From Dryomyza anilis (lineage: Eukaryota > Arthropoda > Insecta > Diptera > Dryomyzidae), in assembly GCA_951804985.1 (NCBI GenBank), contig OX638135.1:64657639-64721638 (forward strand): a stretch of 64,000 nt of DNA, given 5' to 3'. Each line of letters opens with the position of its first letter. The stretch's first letter is position 1. The notes below the pieces were generated by a model. It saw only the letters and a program-made list of their open reading frames with translations, was not told the DNA's origin and searched no databases. Below are positions 42,981 through 54,308 of this stretch, piece after piece. A program made the position numbers and the translations under genes.

Positions 42981-44421
42981 TTATAGGACACATGAAGTAC
43001 TAGTTCTAAAAATTTTAATTTCGCGTGTAGTGTAGATAGTCCATATTTTAAATACTCTATTAATTTCCAAATTTTTTATTTCCTCGATATTATTCATTGT
43101 GGTTGGCTTACTCCCACATAAATAGCATGTCTGACTAGATGTATTTGTTAAGCAATTTTCCACTTTTCCCTCAATCATCGTCATTAATAAATTAAAATTC
43201 ACACATAAATTTTGACCGGACATTACAATATTAAATGGATTTAAATTTTGAATTTCGATTTCTATTTCTTCTACTTCCGTTTTTGTAACTTCTTTTGTTT
43301 CTTTTAAATACTTAAAAATGATTGGTCTGCAATATCTTTTGGACGACGGAGATGGGTTTCGCCAAAAAGTAATTAGATCATCAGACAATTTTGATTTTGC
43401 TACTAAGCGTAGGGGAACCAATGTTACTAAAAATAAATATGTTACTAAAAATAAATTCGTGATCAGGTTCATTCTCTTTTTCTTCCCAGCTTTGCATATA
43501 CTCGTTGTGACCTGATGAACCATCGCAGCCTTTATCGATATCAACATCAAATAATATATTTGTTTCAAGTAGTCTTTGTAATGTGTGTATTAGTAACGAT
43601 TGAACAGGAATGCGAGCGCCTACATATATAAAAATATGAATGACCAAAATGTACCAAAAAATATTAAAAATAATAATAAATACCCACCAATATTATTTAC
43701 AGATATATTTTCTGGGTAGAAAAGTAGTTTTGCTGCTCGAATCTTTTCATATGACGGGTATATGTCAGCACCACGTTCTTTTGCGCCTAGTCTTATAGTG
43801 ATGTATGCCGTTTTGGACATTCTTCATTTTAGCAAATATGCTAAACCCTCATTTGGTGAGTAAGGGGTAATGGTATTAGCATTGTTCGTTGCATTTTTTA
43901 TGCATTTTCTCATCATAATTGGAACATTACAAGAGCATTGTGTTGCTCGACCTACAATATTAGCAACTGCACGCTTTCCGTGTTCATTAAGAACGGATTT
44001 AGATGCAAACAATATCTCATCCGGTGTGTACGTTTCCCTCATTTTTTCTATTCTTCTTCTTTTTGTCCTATCGGGGGTAGATGCAAAACTTTTCGGAGAT
44101 CTTCCTACGTTACGAATAGCTACATTTTCCAACGCAGGTATTTTAAAAACCGTTTGGAGCCAAATTTCGTTGAAATGCAACCATTTCCCAATTGGCTATT
44201 TTCCACTTCTTTTCTAAAGTGTAACAAAAGTTGCGAATTTTGTTCCGAATATCAAAATCTGCGGTATCGTTGGTAGAGATTTCCCGTATATTATTGATAA
44301 AAAACTCGCACAAATGTGTAATAAAGCAAATTTCTGTAACATTAGATATTACACCTCTCTCTTTTACTTGAAGAAATAATTCTTGGTATGTTATTTTTAT
44401 AGACATTGCGATTGCGAGCAC
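42981..44421 (-). pseudogene. Transib-family (RAG1-related) transposase pseudogene
   Basis: Minus-strand fragments in order: GRSPKSFASTPDRTKRRRI and EILFASKSVL; GAKERGADIYPSYEKIRAAK (43800-43720); an 81-bp intron with GT (43700) and AG (43620); ARIPVQSLLIHTLQRLLETN; GCDGSSGHNEYMQSW near 43530, matching the first catalytic Asp region; LVPLRL; WRNPSPSSKRYCRPIIFKYL; and TMIEGKV...TNTSSQTCYLCGSKP near 43120. This succession is that of Transib transposases, cut-and-paste enzymes related to the RAG1 core. Frameshifts near 44175 and 43450, a stop near 43825 and an 18-bp tandem duplication (GTTACTAAAAATAAAT twice, near 43425) disable it. The C-terminal third with the catalytic Glu is absent. I did not find its TIRs. 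Confidence 0.82.
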
Positions 44422-44639
44422 AACTATTTAACTATTCGTTTAATAAAACTATTCCAGAACACACACAAATAGTTTGAGGGAATATTCAAATTACAATAAT
44501 TCGTAGTATTTATATTGAACGTGTTTTTATTCAACGTTTTATAAAATAATCAATATTTTTATTTAAGTTAGGTGGAAGAGCAATAACATGCGAAAAAACA
44601 TTGTCAACTGTTGTGTCGATCTGTTTCTCTTGGATTTTT

Positions 44640-45790
44640 GCAGAATTTTCAGAAGGGTCCTTTTTATATTAAATAATGTAAGTTAGACGTTACACATTTT
44701 TGCATACCTTATTTAATAAGACTTAAAAAACAAATAATACTAATTTCGGTATTTTTTATACAATATCGATTATAATTTCCAAAAATGCAAGTGTATGCAA
44801 TTTCTAAGGATAGAGTCGGATAGAAGGGTTCTTTTTTGATTAGAAAATAAAAGTTAGACGTTACACATTTTTGCATAACACTTTTAATTACACTTCAAAA
44901 ACAAAATAATACGAATTTCGATTTTTTTTTATACTTAATCGATTATAATTTCCAAAAATGCAAGTGTATACTATTTCTAATGATATAGTCGGATAGAAGG
45001 GTCCTTTTTATATTAGAAAATATAAGTTAGACGTTACACATTTTTGCATAACTCATTTAATAACACTTCAAAAAGAAAATAATACGAATTTCGGTATTAT
45101 TTTTATACAACATCGATTATAATTTCCAAAAATGCAAGTGTATTTCTAATGATAGGGTCGGATAGAGGGGTCCTTTTTATATTAGAAAATATAAGTTAAA
45201 CGTTACACAATTTTGCATAACTCATTTAATAACACTTCAAAAACAAAATAATACGAATTTCGGTATTTTTCATATAATAAATCGATTATAAATTCCAAAA
45301 ATGCTAGTGTATGAAATTTCTAATGATATGGTCGGATAGAAGGGTCCTTTTTTACTAGAAAAAATAAGTTAGAAGTTACACATTTTTTTTAAAACTCCTT
45401 TAATAAACTTAAAATATAAGAAATCTGTTTTTGAATTTCTCTTTTTTTTTGGTAAAATCGACTATATTGGCAAAATTTTAGGCAAACGCTAAATCTAATA
45501 ATTAATCTACATAAAGCTGTTCCTTTGTTATTGAAAACGATATGAAAGACTCAACATTTTTTTATGCAACATTTTTTATCGCATTCAAAATATAAAAATA
45601 TTTATTTTTAACTTGTTTTCCGAGTTATATATGTCCATAAATCGCAAAAATGCAAATTAATGCAAAATGAATTCAATAATTCTTGTAGAAAATACATCAA
45701 TAAATGCAAATTTGTGTGTTAGACGTTTCACATTTTTGCACAATTTTTTAAAATCTCATAATAAAAAAAAATAAAAATCATAATTGGTGT
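44640..45790. repeat. Tandem array, ~172-bp unit, about 5-6 copies
   Basis: GGTCGGATAGAAGGGTCCTT, AGTTAGACGTTACACATTTT, TGCATAACTCATTTAATA and CGATTATAATTTCCAAAAAT recur. GGGTCC marks lie near 44655, 44826, 44999, 45168 and 45342, a spacing of 169-174 bp. Units beyond 45500 are strongly diverged. The length is close to a nucleosome repeat, as in many satellites. Confidence 0.92.
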
Positions 45791-46053
45791 GTTTTTATAA
45801 CAGTTATTGAAGCTCTTGTATGAGAGCTAACAGAATAAAATAATGGTTAGTAGTAAGGTATTTCATTGTTGTATGATATACATGTATAATCTAAGTCCAA
45901 TATAAATATATTCATTCAATTTATATTACATTTAGAATGCAAGCTTAATATACAGTACAAATAAGATAAGTAAGATAACACTACTTTATGCATTGCCATA
46001 GCGACACAGAGACCCACCTGGAAAATCTAAATATGCAGTTCTGAGATATAACA
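45791..46053. other. No gene recognised
   Basis: Short AT-rich spacer between the 172-bp array and B6. Confidence 0.4.
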
Positions 46054-46534
46054 TCATGAATCCTGAAAATAACTACAAACATTCAATCGTTGAAGAATTT
46101 CCATTCATTTGATACCCATATTTACAAATGGGTAGGTGTACCGAATTTCGATTTTTTTTTGTGAACCACAAGTCTTTTCGCCGGAAAACATTATTATCAT
46201 GTATTTGAGCATGATGTCAATATATATTTGACCAAAAAAGTTTACCTAAGCACGTATACATAAAAATTGATCTTTATATGTACATTTTATATGAGGTATT
46301 TGAACATAAGTGGTCGGATCATAGGTCACAATGGACCGATCTCGCCAATTTTCTCTTCAATTTTAAAAGTAGTAGGGATTTCAACAGACAGACAGACGGA
46401 CATCGCTAAATCGACTGAGGAGGTCATGCTGATCAAGAATATATATACTTTTCCATACCGGAGATGCTTCCTTCTGGGTGTTACAAACGGCGTACCAAAC
46501 TGAATATACCCTTCCACTCTTAGTGTAGGGTATA
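46054..46534 (+). mobile_element. DINE-like subfamily B, 5'-truncated (B6)
   Basis: It starts at AATCCTGAAAATAACTACAA, lacks the hairpin end, and runs through TTTTCGCCGGAAAACATTAT, GACAGACAGACGGACATCGC and GATCAAGAATATATATACTT to CTTAGTGTAGGGTATA. It is very similar to B7. It abuts D2 directly. Confidence 0.9.
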
Positions 46535-48017
46535 AAAAGTCACAAAAAATGCACAAAGTTGCACTAGCTTAACTTACTGTAACTTGGTAAATAGTTAACT
46601 TACGGAAACCATTTAAACGACCATGTAAAGGTTATAAAACTGAGCAAAGGTGGAAATATTAAAATTTTTAATATTAGGGTGACCATAGGTAGATATTAAT
46701 CATAATATTCTTAAAAAAGAATGATCTCAATAACTCCCTTTTTTAAAATTTTTAAAAAATATATGTTATATACTATCCTTTTGCTAATAAACTGTCAAAA
46801 TTTCAGAGTGGTGTTCGGGCTTGTTCTCGAGTTATTAATAAAAAATGTTTTATAAAGTAGAAATTTTCATATGAAATTTTAATTATAAAATTTTATAATT
46901 ATTTTCTTTGTAATGTTATTGAACTATAAAAGCCAATAAAATTTATTTTATAGCTTTTAAAACAAATAAATAATTTGGGGTGACCATATGTATTAGGTGA
47001 CCAACCGTAAATATAGATCATTGGCTGAATTTTACTTTACCAGCCGAAGTGAAATATTTTTTTTCTTTTTCAAACTATCCCCTCTGTTTGGATTCAAAAG
47101 TAAAATAAATATGTAAATTAGGGTTCGGTCGGACCTGTGGTACCCTAGAAAAATCGAAAAACTTTACAACTACCTATATGAACATATAGGTACTCAAATG
47201 AAAGGTAATGATCTCACGATTGTGAATATGTAATTATTTTCCTAACCCGATAACCGTAGTGACTTTGCTCCCTTTTTTGAAATAAGAACTTAGTCTATTT
47301 AATAAACAAATAATGTATAGTTACTGGACTGACTGTATAAAAAAAAGAAGGTGTTAATTCTAAAAAGGGTACCGAGGTCACTGCGGTACCTTTTTCATAA
47401 TATTTGTAACATATTCACAACCGTGAGATCATTACATTGAAGCTATGAAATAAATTTTATTGGCTTTTATAGTTCAATAACATTACAAAGAAAATAATTA
47501 CAAAATTTTATAATAAAAATTTCATATGAAAATTTCTACTTTATAAAACATTTTTATTAATAACTCGAGAAGAAACCCGAACACCACTCTGAAATTTTGA
47601 CAGTTTATTAGCAAAAGTATAGTCTTTAACATATATTTTTTAAAAATTTAAAAAAAGGGAGTTATTGAAATAATCCTTTTTTAATAATATTATTATTAAT
47701 ATCTACCTTTGGTCACACTAATATTTAATTTCAACTTTTGCTCAGTTTTATAACCTTTACATGGTTGTTTAAATGGTTTCGGTAAGTTAACTAGTTGCTA
47801 AGTTACAGTAAGTTAAGCTAGTGGAACTTTGTGCATTTTTTGTGAGTTTTTCATATTTCAAGGACTCATATATCTGAAACCACTGCAGTTAGGAAACTGA
47901 AATTTTGCATTTTTCTTAATTTCAAGTCATAAAACCACCCTACCAAATTTCATTAATTTCTGAGATGGTGCTGCCAAAATTTTAAAATTTTCAGTTGATT
48001 TGACGTGGAATAACAAT
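46535..48017. mobile_element. Fold-back element D, copy D2, without F
   Basis: Inverted arms 46535-47300 and 47370-48017 share AAAAATGCACAAAGTTGCAC, AAACCATTTAAACGACCATG and TCAGAGTGGTGTTCGGGCTT with D1. The right end reads GTTATTCCACGTCAAATCAA on the minus strand. The left end lacks its outer ~150 bp at the B6 junction. At 47307-47314 it keeps CAAATAAT, the unfilled target of F1. It lies inverted relative to D1. Confidence 0.82.
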
Positions 48018-49409
48018 TTTTTGGTCGAACATTTGAAAAAAGTTGGATGTAGTTCATGGCGGAGATATTATTGAGTATAAATATGAAAATGGTTGTACGC
48101 TATTAATTCGTTTACAGTTTTTATTCGCATTTAAATAAATTTGAATTGATTTTTAAAATATCTCATAGTAACATTTCAAATAGGAGTAAAACCTTTAAAT
48201 GCATTGATATTGGAAAAACGCTTCTATATCCATACTCAGATAGATCTCAGTTACCAAATATATGGTGTAAACGAAATTATTTTTACATTTTCTTTTATTT
48301 ATAACTTAAAAAGTTAACACGTTAAAAAAAATATATCACAATATTTCTTAATGATTTAGGATGAATTTCCGTATTTTAGTTTTCCAGCCCACCATAAGCC
48401 GTTGGACAACATTTCTTCTAACATTTTTGATAACACTAATCAAGGTATCGCTTACGTTATTTTAGTTGAAAAAAATTTCAATATTTTTCGTAGAATTGAT
48501 TTTATAGAAGTAAAAATATTAAATCTGGACTTAGCTCAGGGTAGTTTGAAGGGTTACATCATTTTGAACAAATTGAATCATATTGTTCTATACGGGTTTC
48601 AACAGTCCCTCGTTTATTTGGATCTTTAATTTATTTCTTCGATTTTATTTGGAACTTTAAATGATCTCAGCTAAAATCTCATCTTTACTTTTTGAAAATA
48701 TGAAATATATTAATTTTTTGACACATCTCTTAATGAGATTTACGATTCAACCTTATAGAAATTTTGGTAGGGCCATGCTCATGAACTGATCATGTCATTA
48801 TTTGAGATGATCGGGTTATGACGTGGCCTAAACAATATAACAAATCATGGATGCGATGGCCTTGTAACGCAGTGCCCTGATCATTTATTCACCTCAGGTC
48901 ATGATCATGTACTGATCGGGTAATTCCCCATTTCATTATTTACCCCACCAATGCCTTGTCAGAGCCCGAGCATAAAAGTCTTTTCAATATTAAAACCCTA
49001 CAAATACCCTATGAAATAAAATACAGTATTAAATGTAATACGGTATATGTAATAAAATATACACAAAGAATACATATTAAATTACATATTTAAATGGTAT
49101 ATAAGAATATCTCAATAAAAACAAATCAATGATCCATTTTATGATTTACATATAAAAATTACAACGTAATATCAAAAATAAATTTATCTTTCTAAGCTTG
49201 GTTATCACTGTAATTTTGTGTCATATTTACATTATTGTTCTATTGAAGTTATTATAACGCCGTAGGAACTATCCAAAATCAAAATGTTCATTAACCATGT
49301 CAAACGAAATCAAATTTAAAACATTTTAGCATTTTTTAAACTTTGCCATTGACTAAAAACAACAAATTTGTGATATTTTCTAACATGAAACACACAAAAT
49401 GATATAGTA
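48018..49409. other. Right flank of D2 and AT-rich DNA, no gene
   Basis: 48018-48290 resembles the right flank of D1 (23700-24000). Beyond it, 48770-48910 contains several TGATCATG / CTGATCATG motifs. The 75-codon frame at 48402 has no supporting family or codon signal. Confidence 0.5.
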
Positions 49410-50100
49410 ACAATTTGGGAAGGTTAGATCACATGGGAAATTTTAAAGTAGGTGTAATTATGATAGTTAGGATTATCAAAATTATAGTCGGTCTAAGCCG
49501 ACTATAAATACCCTACTCATATGTGTGGTTACCATTCAAAGTGATATATAGTCACCAGGGTATACGAATCCTGAAAATAACTACAAACATTCAATCGTTG
49601 AAGAATTTCCATTCATTTGATACCCATATTTACAAATGGGTAGGTGTACCGAATTTCGATTTTTTTTGTGAACCACAAGTCTTTTCGCCGGAAAACATTA
49701 TTATCATGTATTTGAGCATGATGTCAATATATATTTGACCAAAAAAGTTTACCTAAGCACGTATACATAAAAATTGATCTTTATATGTACATTTTATATG
49801 AGGTATTTGAACATAAGTGGTCGGATCATAGGTCACAATGGACCGATCTTCGCACATACAGCGTAGGTATATTAGTAATCTAAGTTATAAGTTTCATTTA
49901 TATAGCTCTTCAATTTTAAAAGTAGTAGGGATTTCAACAGACAGACAGACAGACGGACAGACGGACATCGCTAAATCGACTCAGGAGGTCATGCTGATCA
50001 AGAATATATATACTTTTCCATACCGGAGATGCTTCCTTCTGGGTGTTACAAACGACGTACCAAACTGAATATACCCTTTCACTCTTAGTGTAGGGTATAA
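49410..50100 (+). mobile_element. DINE-1/INE-1-like element, subfamily B, full length (B7)
   Basis: Reference copy of subfamily B. It starts CAATTTGGGAAGGTTAGATC, has the hairpin ATAGTCGGTCTAAGCCGACT, ACAAATGGGTAGGTGTACCG, a GACAGACAGACAGACGGAC microsatellite and the conserved GATCAAGAATATATATACTT, then GGAGATGCTTCCTTCTGGGT, and ends CTCTTAGTGTAGGGTATA. The reverse reading matches the DINE-1 start (TATACCC...GGGTATA, GGCAGAAGGAAGC, TATATTCTTGATCAG) as I remember it. Confidence 0.9.
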
Positions 50101-50437
50101 AAAGCAAGCATAATGATTGCGTCACAATCACGCCAAGCTGACAGAGAGCTTTAACTCGTTGTCATCTTAATCTTTGTGATCATTTTTTCGATATCTTCTA
50201 TAGTTTCCGATATATTGGGTGTGGATTTTGTCGTATGTGCAATGTAAAGAACAGTTCAGTGTTCATTTTGTCGTATGTGCAGTGATTTTTCACAAACGAC
50301 AATTTTTTCCATACAAATTTCGCATTTACAATGTTTAATAAAATATTAATTTGACTAATTGAGTATATTATTTGGTCTTATGTGCTGTGGTAAATTGCAC
50401 TATTCCTATACAAATATAATTTCAGTGTCAATGCATA

Positions 50438-51464
50438 TGGGCATTTCCTGGGGTTCCGGACGGGACATTCGTAAGCTTAAAACTTTAATATCTCGAAGGA
50501 AAATTAATGAATGTACTTTATTTTTCTTGTTCATGTAGTGTTTAAATGTCTGCGAAAAATGAGATAATTCTATACAGTAGATCAAAATATATAAATTGAA
50601 TAGTGGGTGTTCCGGACGGGACCAAACAAAAGTGCACGTCGAGGTTCAATTATCAGTACGATTTTTATTCTAAAAATACTTTTTGCGTACAATATACTTT
50701 TTTGAAGTATTTCGGAATATAGCTGAGACAATTTAATTTATTTTTGTTTATGTACACATTGTTCCTAAAGTTTACAGTTATTTCGTAATAATTCGCAGAA
50801 TAATTCCGGACTTCCCGTATAGAAATTTGCAATACGAATTTTTTGCTAAAAATTATTTTGTATATGACAATATAATAATCATTATTACGAAATGAAAAGT
50901 GATGAACTATTCAAATATTCAGATGTTTTTTAAGTTTTTAATTTTTTTTTTCTTTTTTTGATATTTTTTATACTGATTTCAACTAGCTGTCAAAAAATTT
51001 CTAGAATTACTGGGAAAATGATGTTTACATTTTTGGAAATGCCGAGGAAATTCTACTTTAGAAACAGTAGATTCAACTCTTTAAAAATAAAATTCTGTTT
51101 AATATGGTAATAAATGTATCTTTTTGGATCGGGACGGGTCATCGAAAACCCTTATACAAAAATCGAAAATTTTCCGTTATTTTAATTTGGATCTTTTTTT
51201 TTAAGCTTTAGAAATAATTATTCATGTTCCTGAAAAAAGAGAAAATATTATTTCGTATCTGTATGTCTTTAAATTTAATTAATTTACACATTGCATAGCA
51301 ACGTAAATTTATGAGTATTTTTTTATACGTTACCGTTAACGGAAAAGAAATTTATTTTTAGATATTTAGATTCAGATATTTAAGATTCCAAATCCACCGA
51401 AATTTCAGAGATTTCAGAATTTTGAATTTTTCGGTCGTGGTTGACATTTTTCTGGAAATGCCCA
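50438..51464. mobile_element. Element O, copy O1 (left arm of E)
   Basis: Inverted ends TGGGCATTTCCTGG and, on the minus strand, TGGGCATTTCCAGAAAAATG, with TA on both sides (50436-50437 and 51465-51466). The interior has GGTTCCGGACGGGAC motifs. TA flanks suggest a Tc1/mariner-type element. It is present in both arms, so it predates the inverted duplication. Confidence 0.75.
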
Positions 51465-51863
51465 TATGTCGAACAGAGAGGACGACTGGCCGGCTCCGTC
51501 TATACCGTAGGTTTAACGAGTTTGGTGTAATTAGTTGTGTTATTTTAATTACATTTTTAAGAATGTGTGATGAAATAATAATGGATGATTTTTCATCCAT
51601 ATGAAAAATAAAAATAATTATAACATTGATTTTTATTCCAAATAAATTAATTCTGATATATTTTAAATCAAAGGGCTCGCCTTATAGTCTTATTCATGTT
51701 TTCAAATATAGATTTTTTTTGAACGATCTTACTTGAATGACGTATTTTGCTGAAAACAAATATTAGTTCATACTCTTTTTTGTATGAATCTTAGACACTC
51801 AGGATCTTCAAATGAGACTGTAAAATGTTCATATTAGAGCTTGAGTGTTTGCTGGGTTATAAC

Positions 51864-53091
51864 CAAGGTTTTCGGTTTTTTCCGCGTTCGGTTTCGGTTA
51901 CGGTTTCGGTTTTAGGTTTTTATTACGAAACGGTTTCGGTATTATGTTACGGTGTCGGTTTTAATTTCGGTTTTGATTGCGGTTTTTGTATAAAATTTCT
52001 CTTTTTCCACAATTTTCAAATAATTTAACATTGTAAGTTATGTTCAAATTGTTATATTGGGGTAAAGTGGGAAATGTAATTTAACAATATTTGTTGTTAT
52101 TTTAGTAAAAATATTGTGTTATATGAATTATTTAATTGATTTCGCAAAGAAAAAAATTCAATCGTGACCACAAGTTAATGAAAAGTAACATTTTGACTGC
52201 ACCTGAGATGTGATCTGAATTGCAGAGGAGAGCCGAGAAACGAACCTTAAATAAAAGCAAGAAGAATACATCGGTAAATGTTCTTAAACTTCATGAAAAG
52301 AAGCGTTATGCACAATTTCCATCCATAAAATCAAGAAATTAAATTTCAACAATTCATTGAACTGCAATGTCTGCAAATAAATATCTGCCTTTATACTTGA
52401 AACGTTCGAACTTGCACTTTATTTTCCGTATTAGTTACTAATTTATCCTTGTATCGCCATTGTTTTTTTTGTTACCTTATTATAAGTATTCTTAATATAT
52501 ATGTCCGAAATTTAGGTGTTTTGAAAAAATCATTCAAAAATCAATCAAACTCAAATGGTATTCTATTGAATAGTTCCTTTAAAAGAATTTAAAAATTATT
52601 CAAATGAACTTTTCAAAACTTGTCTCACTTTATTTTAATAATACAATAAATAAAATAACAATATCATTCAAAATTTAATCGTTTTTTAACAAAAAAATTG
52701 TGCTGGGAGTTGCTGGTGTTTTGTTGTTAATTCGATTTACCGCTACACAAATTAATGAAAAAAAACAAATTTTAGACCAAAGACTGTTATTAGGATACAA
52801 TGTTTCTCAAAAAACAACATGTTCATTTTTGTACAACAATAAAATTTTATTTTGGGAACTCAAAATTTTATTAAATGACATTTAAACATGCCTTGTACTT
52901 AAGATCTTCTATATAAAATAAAATATGTTATCCTGTTTCTTTTTATGCTTTTTTAAAAACCGGAATTAAACCGAAACCGTTTATTTCGGTTTTGTATATC
53001 GGTTTATTTCTGATTTTCGTATAACGGTTTCGGTTTTAAAAATGAAACGGTTTTAAACGGATATAGGTTTCGGTTACGGTTTCAATACTTG
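51864..53091. mobile_element. hAT-like element F, copy F2 (left arm only)
   Basis: Ends CAAGGTTTTCGG and, on the minus strand, CAAGTATTGAAACCGTAACC. The 8-bp duplication GTTATAAC lies at 51856-51863 and 53092-53099. The right arm of E has the single unfilled GTTATAAC at 58011-58018. Subterminal GGTTTCGGTTACGG repeats are as in F1. At 1,228 bp it is much shorter than F1, which carries nested insertions. Confidence 0.92.
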
Positions 53092-53811
53092 GTTATAACT
53101 ATATCAATATAATAATGTCTGGAAATTTTTCGTGTTCCTTCATTCAAATGTTTAGATACTAATAAAAAAAAGGACTTAAAATCCATGATTTCATATCTTG
53201 AAAAAGATCAAGAAACATCTATCATTCCATACTAAACATTAACGAATATGTCTGTTTTGTTTTTTAAGGTATTTTATTAAAAAATATTTGAAAAATTTAT
53301 GAATGTAACGTTACCATACACAAAGAGTGATACGGTATATTAGGGTGATTCAAAATTGGATCGAATTTTTATTTGCCCACGAAATCGCTTACCATACGAT
53401 CAGAAAAGTTGAAATAGACACACACGTGCCTTTTGTCGCGCACTTGGATTTTCTGTTTTTGGCGATCTGAAAAACGTAAGTTGGCTTCATGGGAAAAGTT
53501 AAATATCTCCCAAAGTTTAAGGAGTAAATTCACAAAATTTTGGAAAAAGTGCTCTAATATAATGAAGTTTCTAAAGCTGTTGCTAACATTTCTTAACATC
53601 GACTTACTAATACACAAACTAAAGTAATATCAGTTAATAAAAAAATCCGCTAATCAGTTGGTATCCGCTACACCCAATAATTGTTTCTTAGATATCCAAT
53701 GTATCTAATAAATATGATTTAATCGCGGGCCTAGGTAAAATGTAGAGGTACAGATCATTTACATTCAGAAATTCGTATAAAACGCACGTTTTCAGAGATT
53801 GATTTATTTAT

Positions 53812-54308
53812 AACTTTAGTATTGCGAGTATGGCTTCCAAAACTTTAAATATAGTCGAAAGAAAACGTCGTAATCTTATCACAAAAAAATATAAAAAGGT
53901 ATACCGTAATTATAGGTGATTATATAGTTGAAAAATGTTTTTTTTTCATACATTTTTAATTTAAAAATATGTACTCAATAAATCAAATATATAATTGTAC
54001 GATCGTGAAATGTTTCTTTTATTACTGATTTAATAAAATATATTTTATTGCATTTGGTTAGGAAACACCCAAATTAGAGACGATTATTTAATTCAATAAC
54101 ACTTTACTCAAGAAACGAGAAAAAATATTCATATGGAGATATCCCAAATTCAATGTAATATAAATCGTGTATGCTGATTTTGACTGCATACTCGGTTTTT
54201 TCTTATTACGTAACATATTTATGAAAATTTCTAATTTTAAGCCGCTTTGACCACGGACAGAATATCATGTAAATTTAAACAGAAATTAAACAGATTTCAT
54301 GTTAAAAA
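53812..54308. other. Central spacer of structure E
   Basis: AT-rich sequence with no inverse partner in the right arm and no recognised gene or element. Confidence 0.5.

Noticed and set aside
43870..44276. Plus-strand frames of 112-115 codons
   Set aside because: They are shadows of the minus-strand Transib transposase coding sequence, whose motifs are clear.
44640..45790. CRISPR-like array
   Set aside because: Units are ~172 bp with similarity along their whole length and no unique spacers. It is a eukaryotic tandem repeat.
48402..48629. 75-codon plus-strand frame as a gene
   Set aside because: AT-rich codon use like the background, no domain, no splice or start context.
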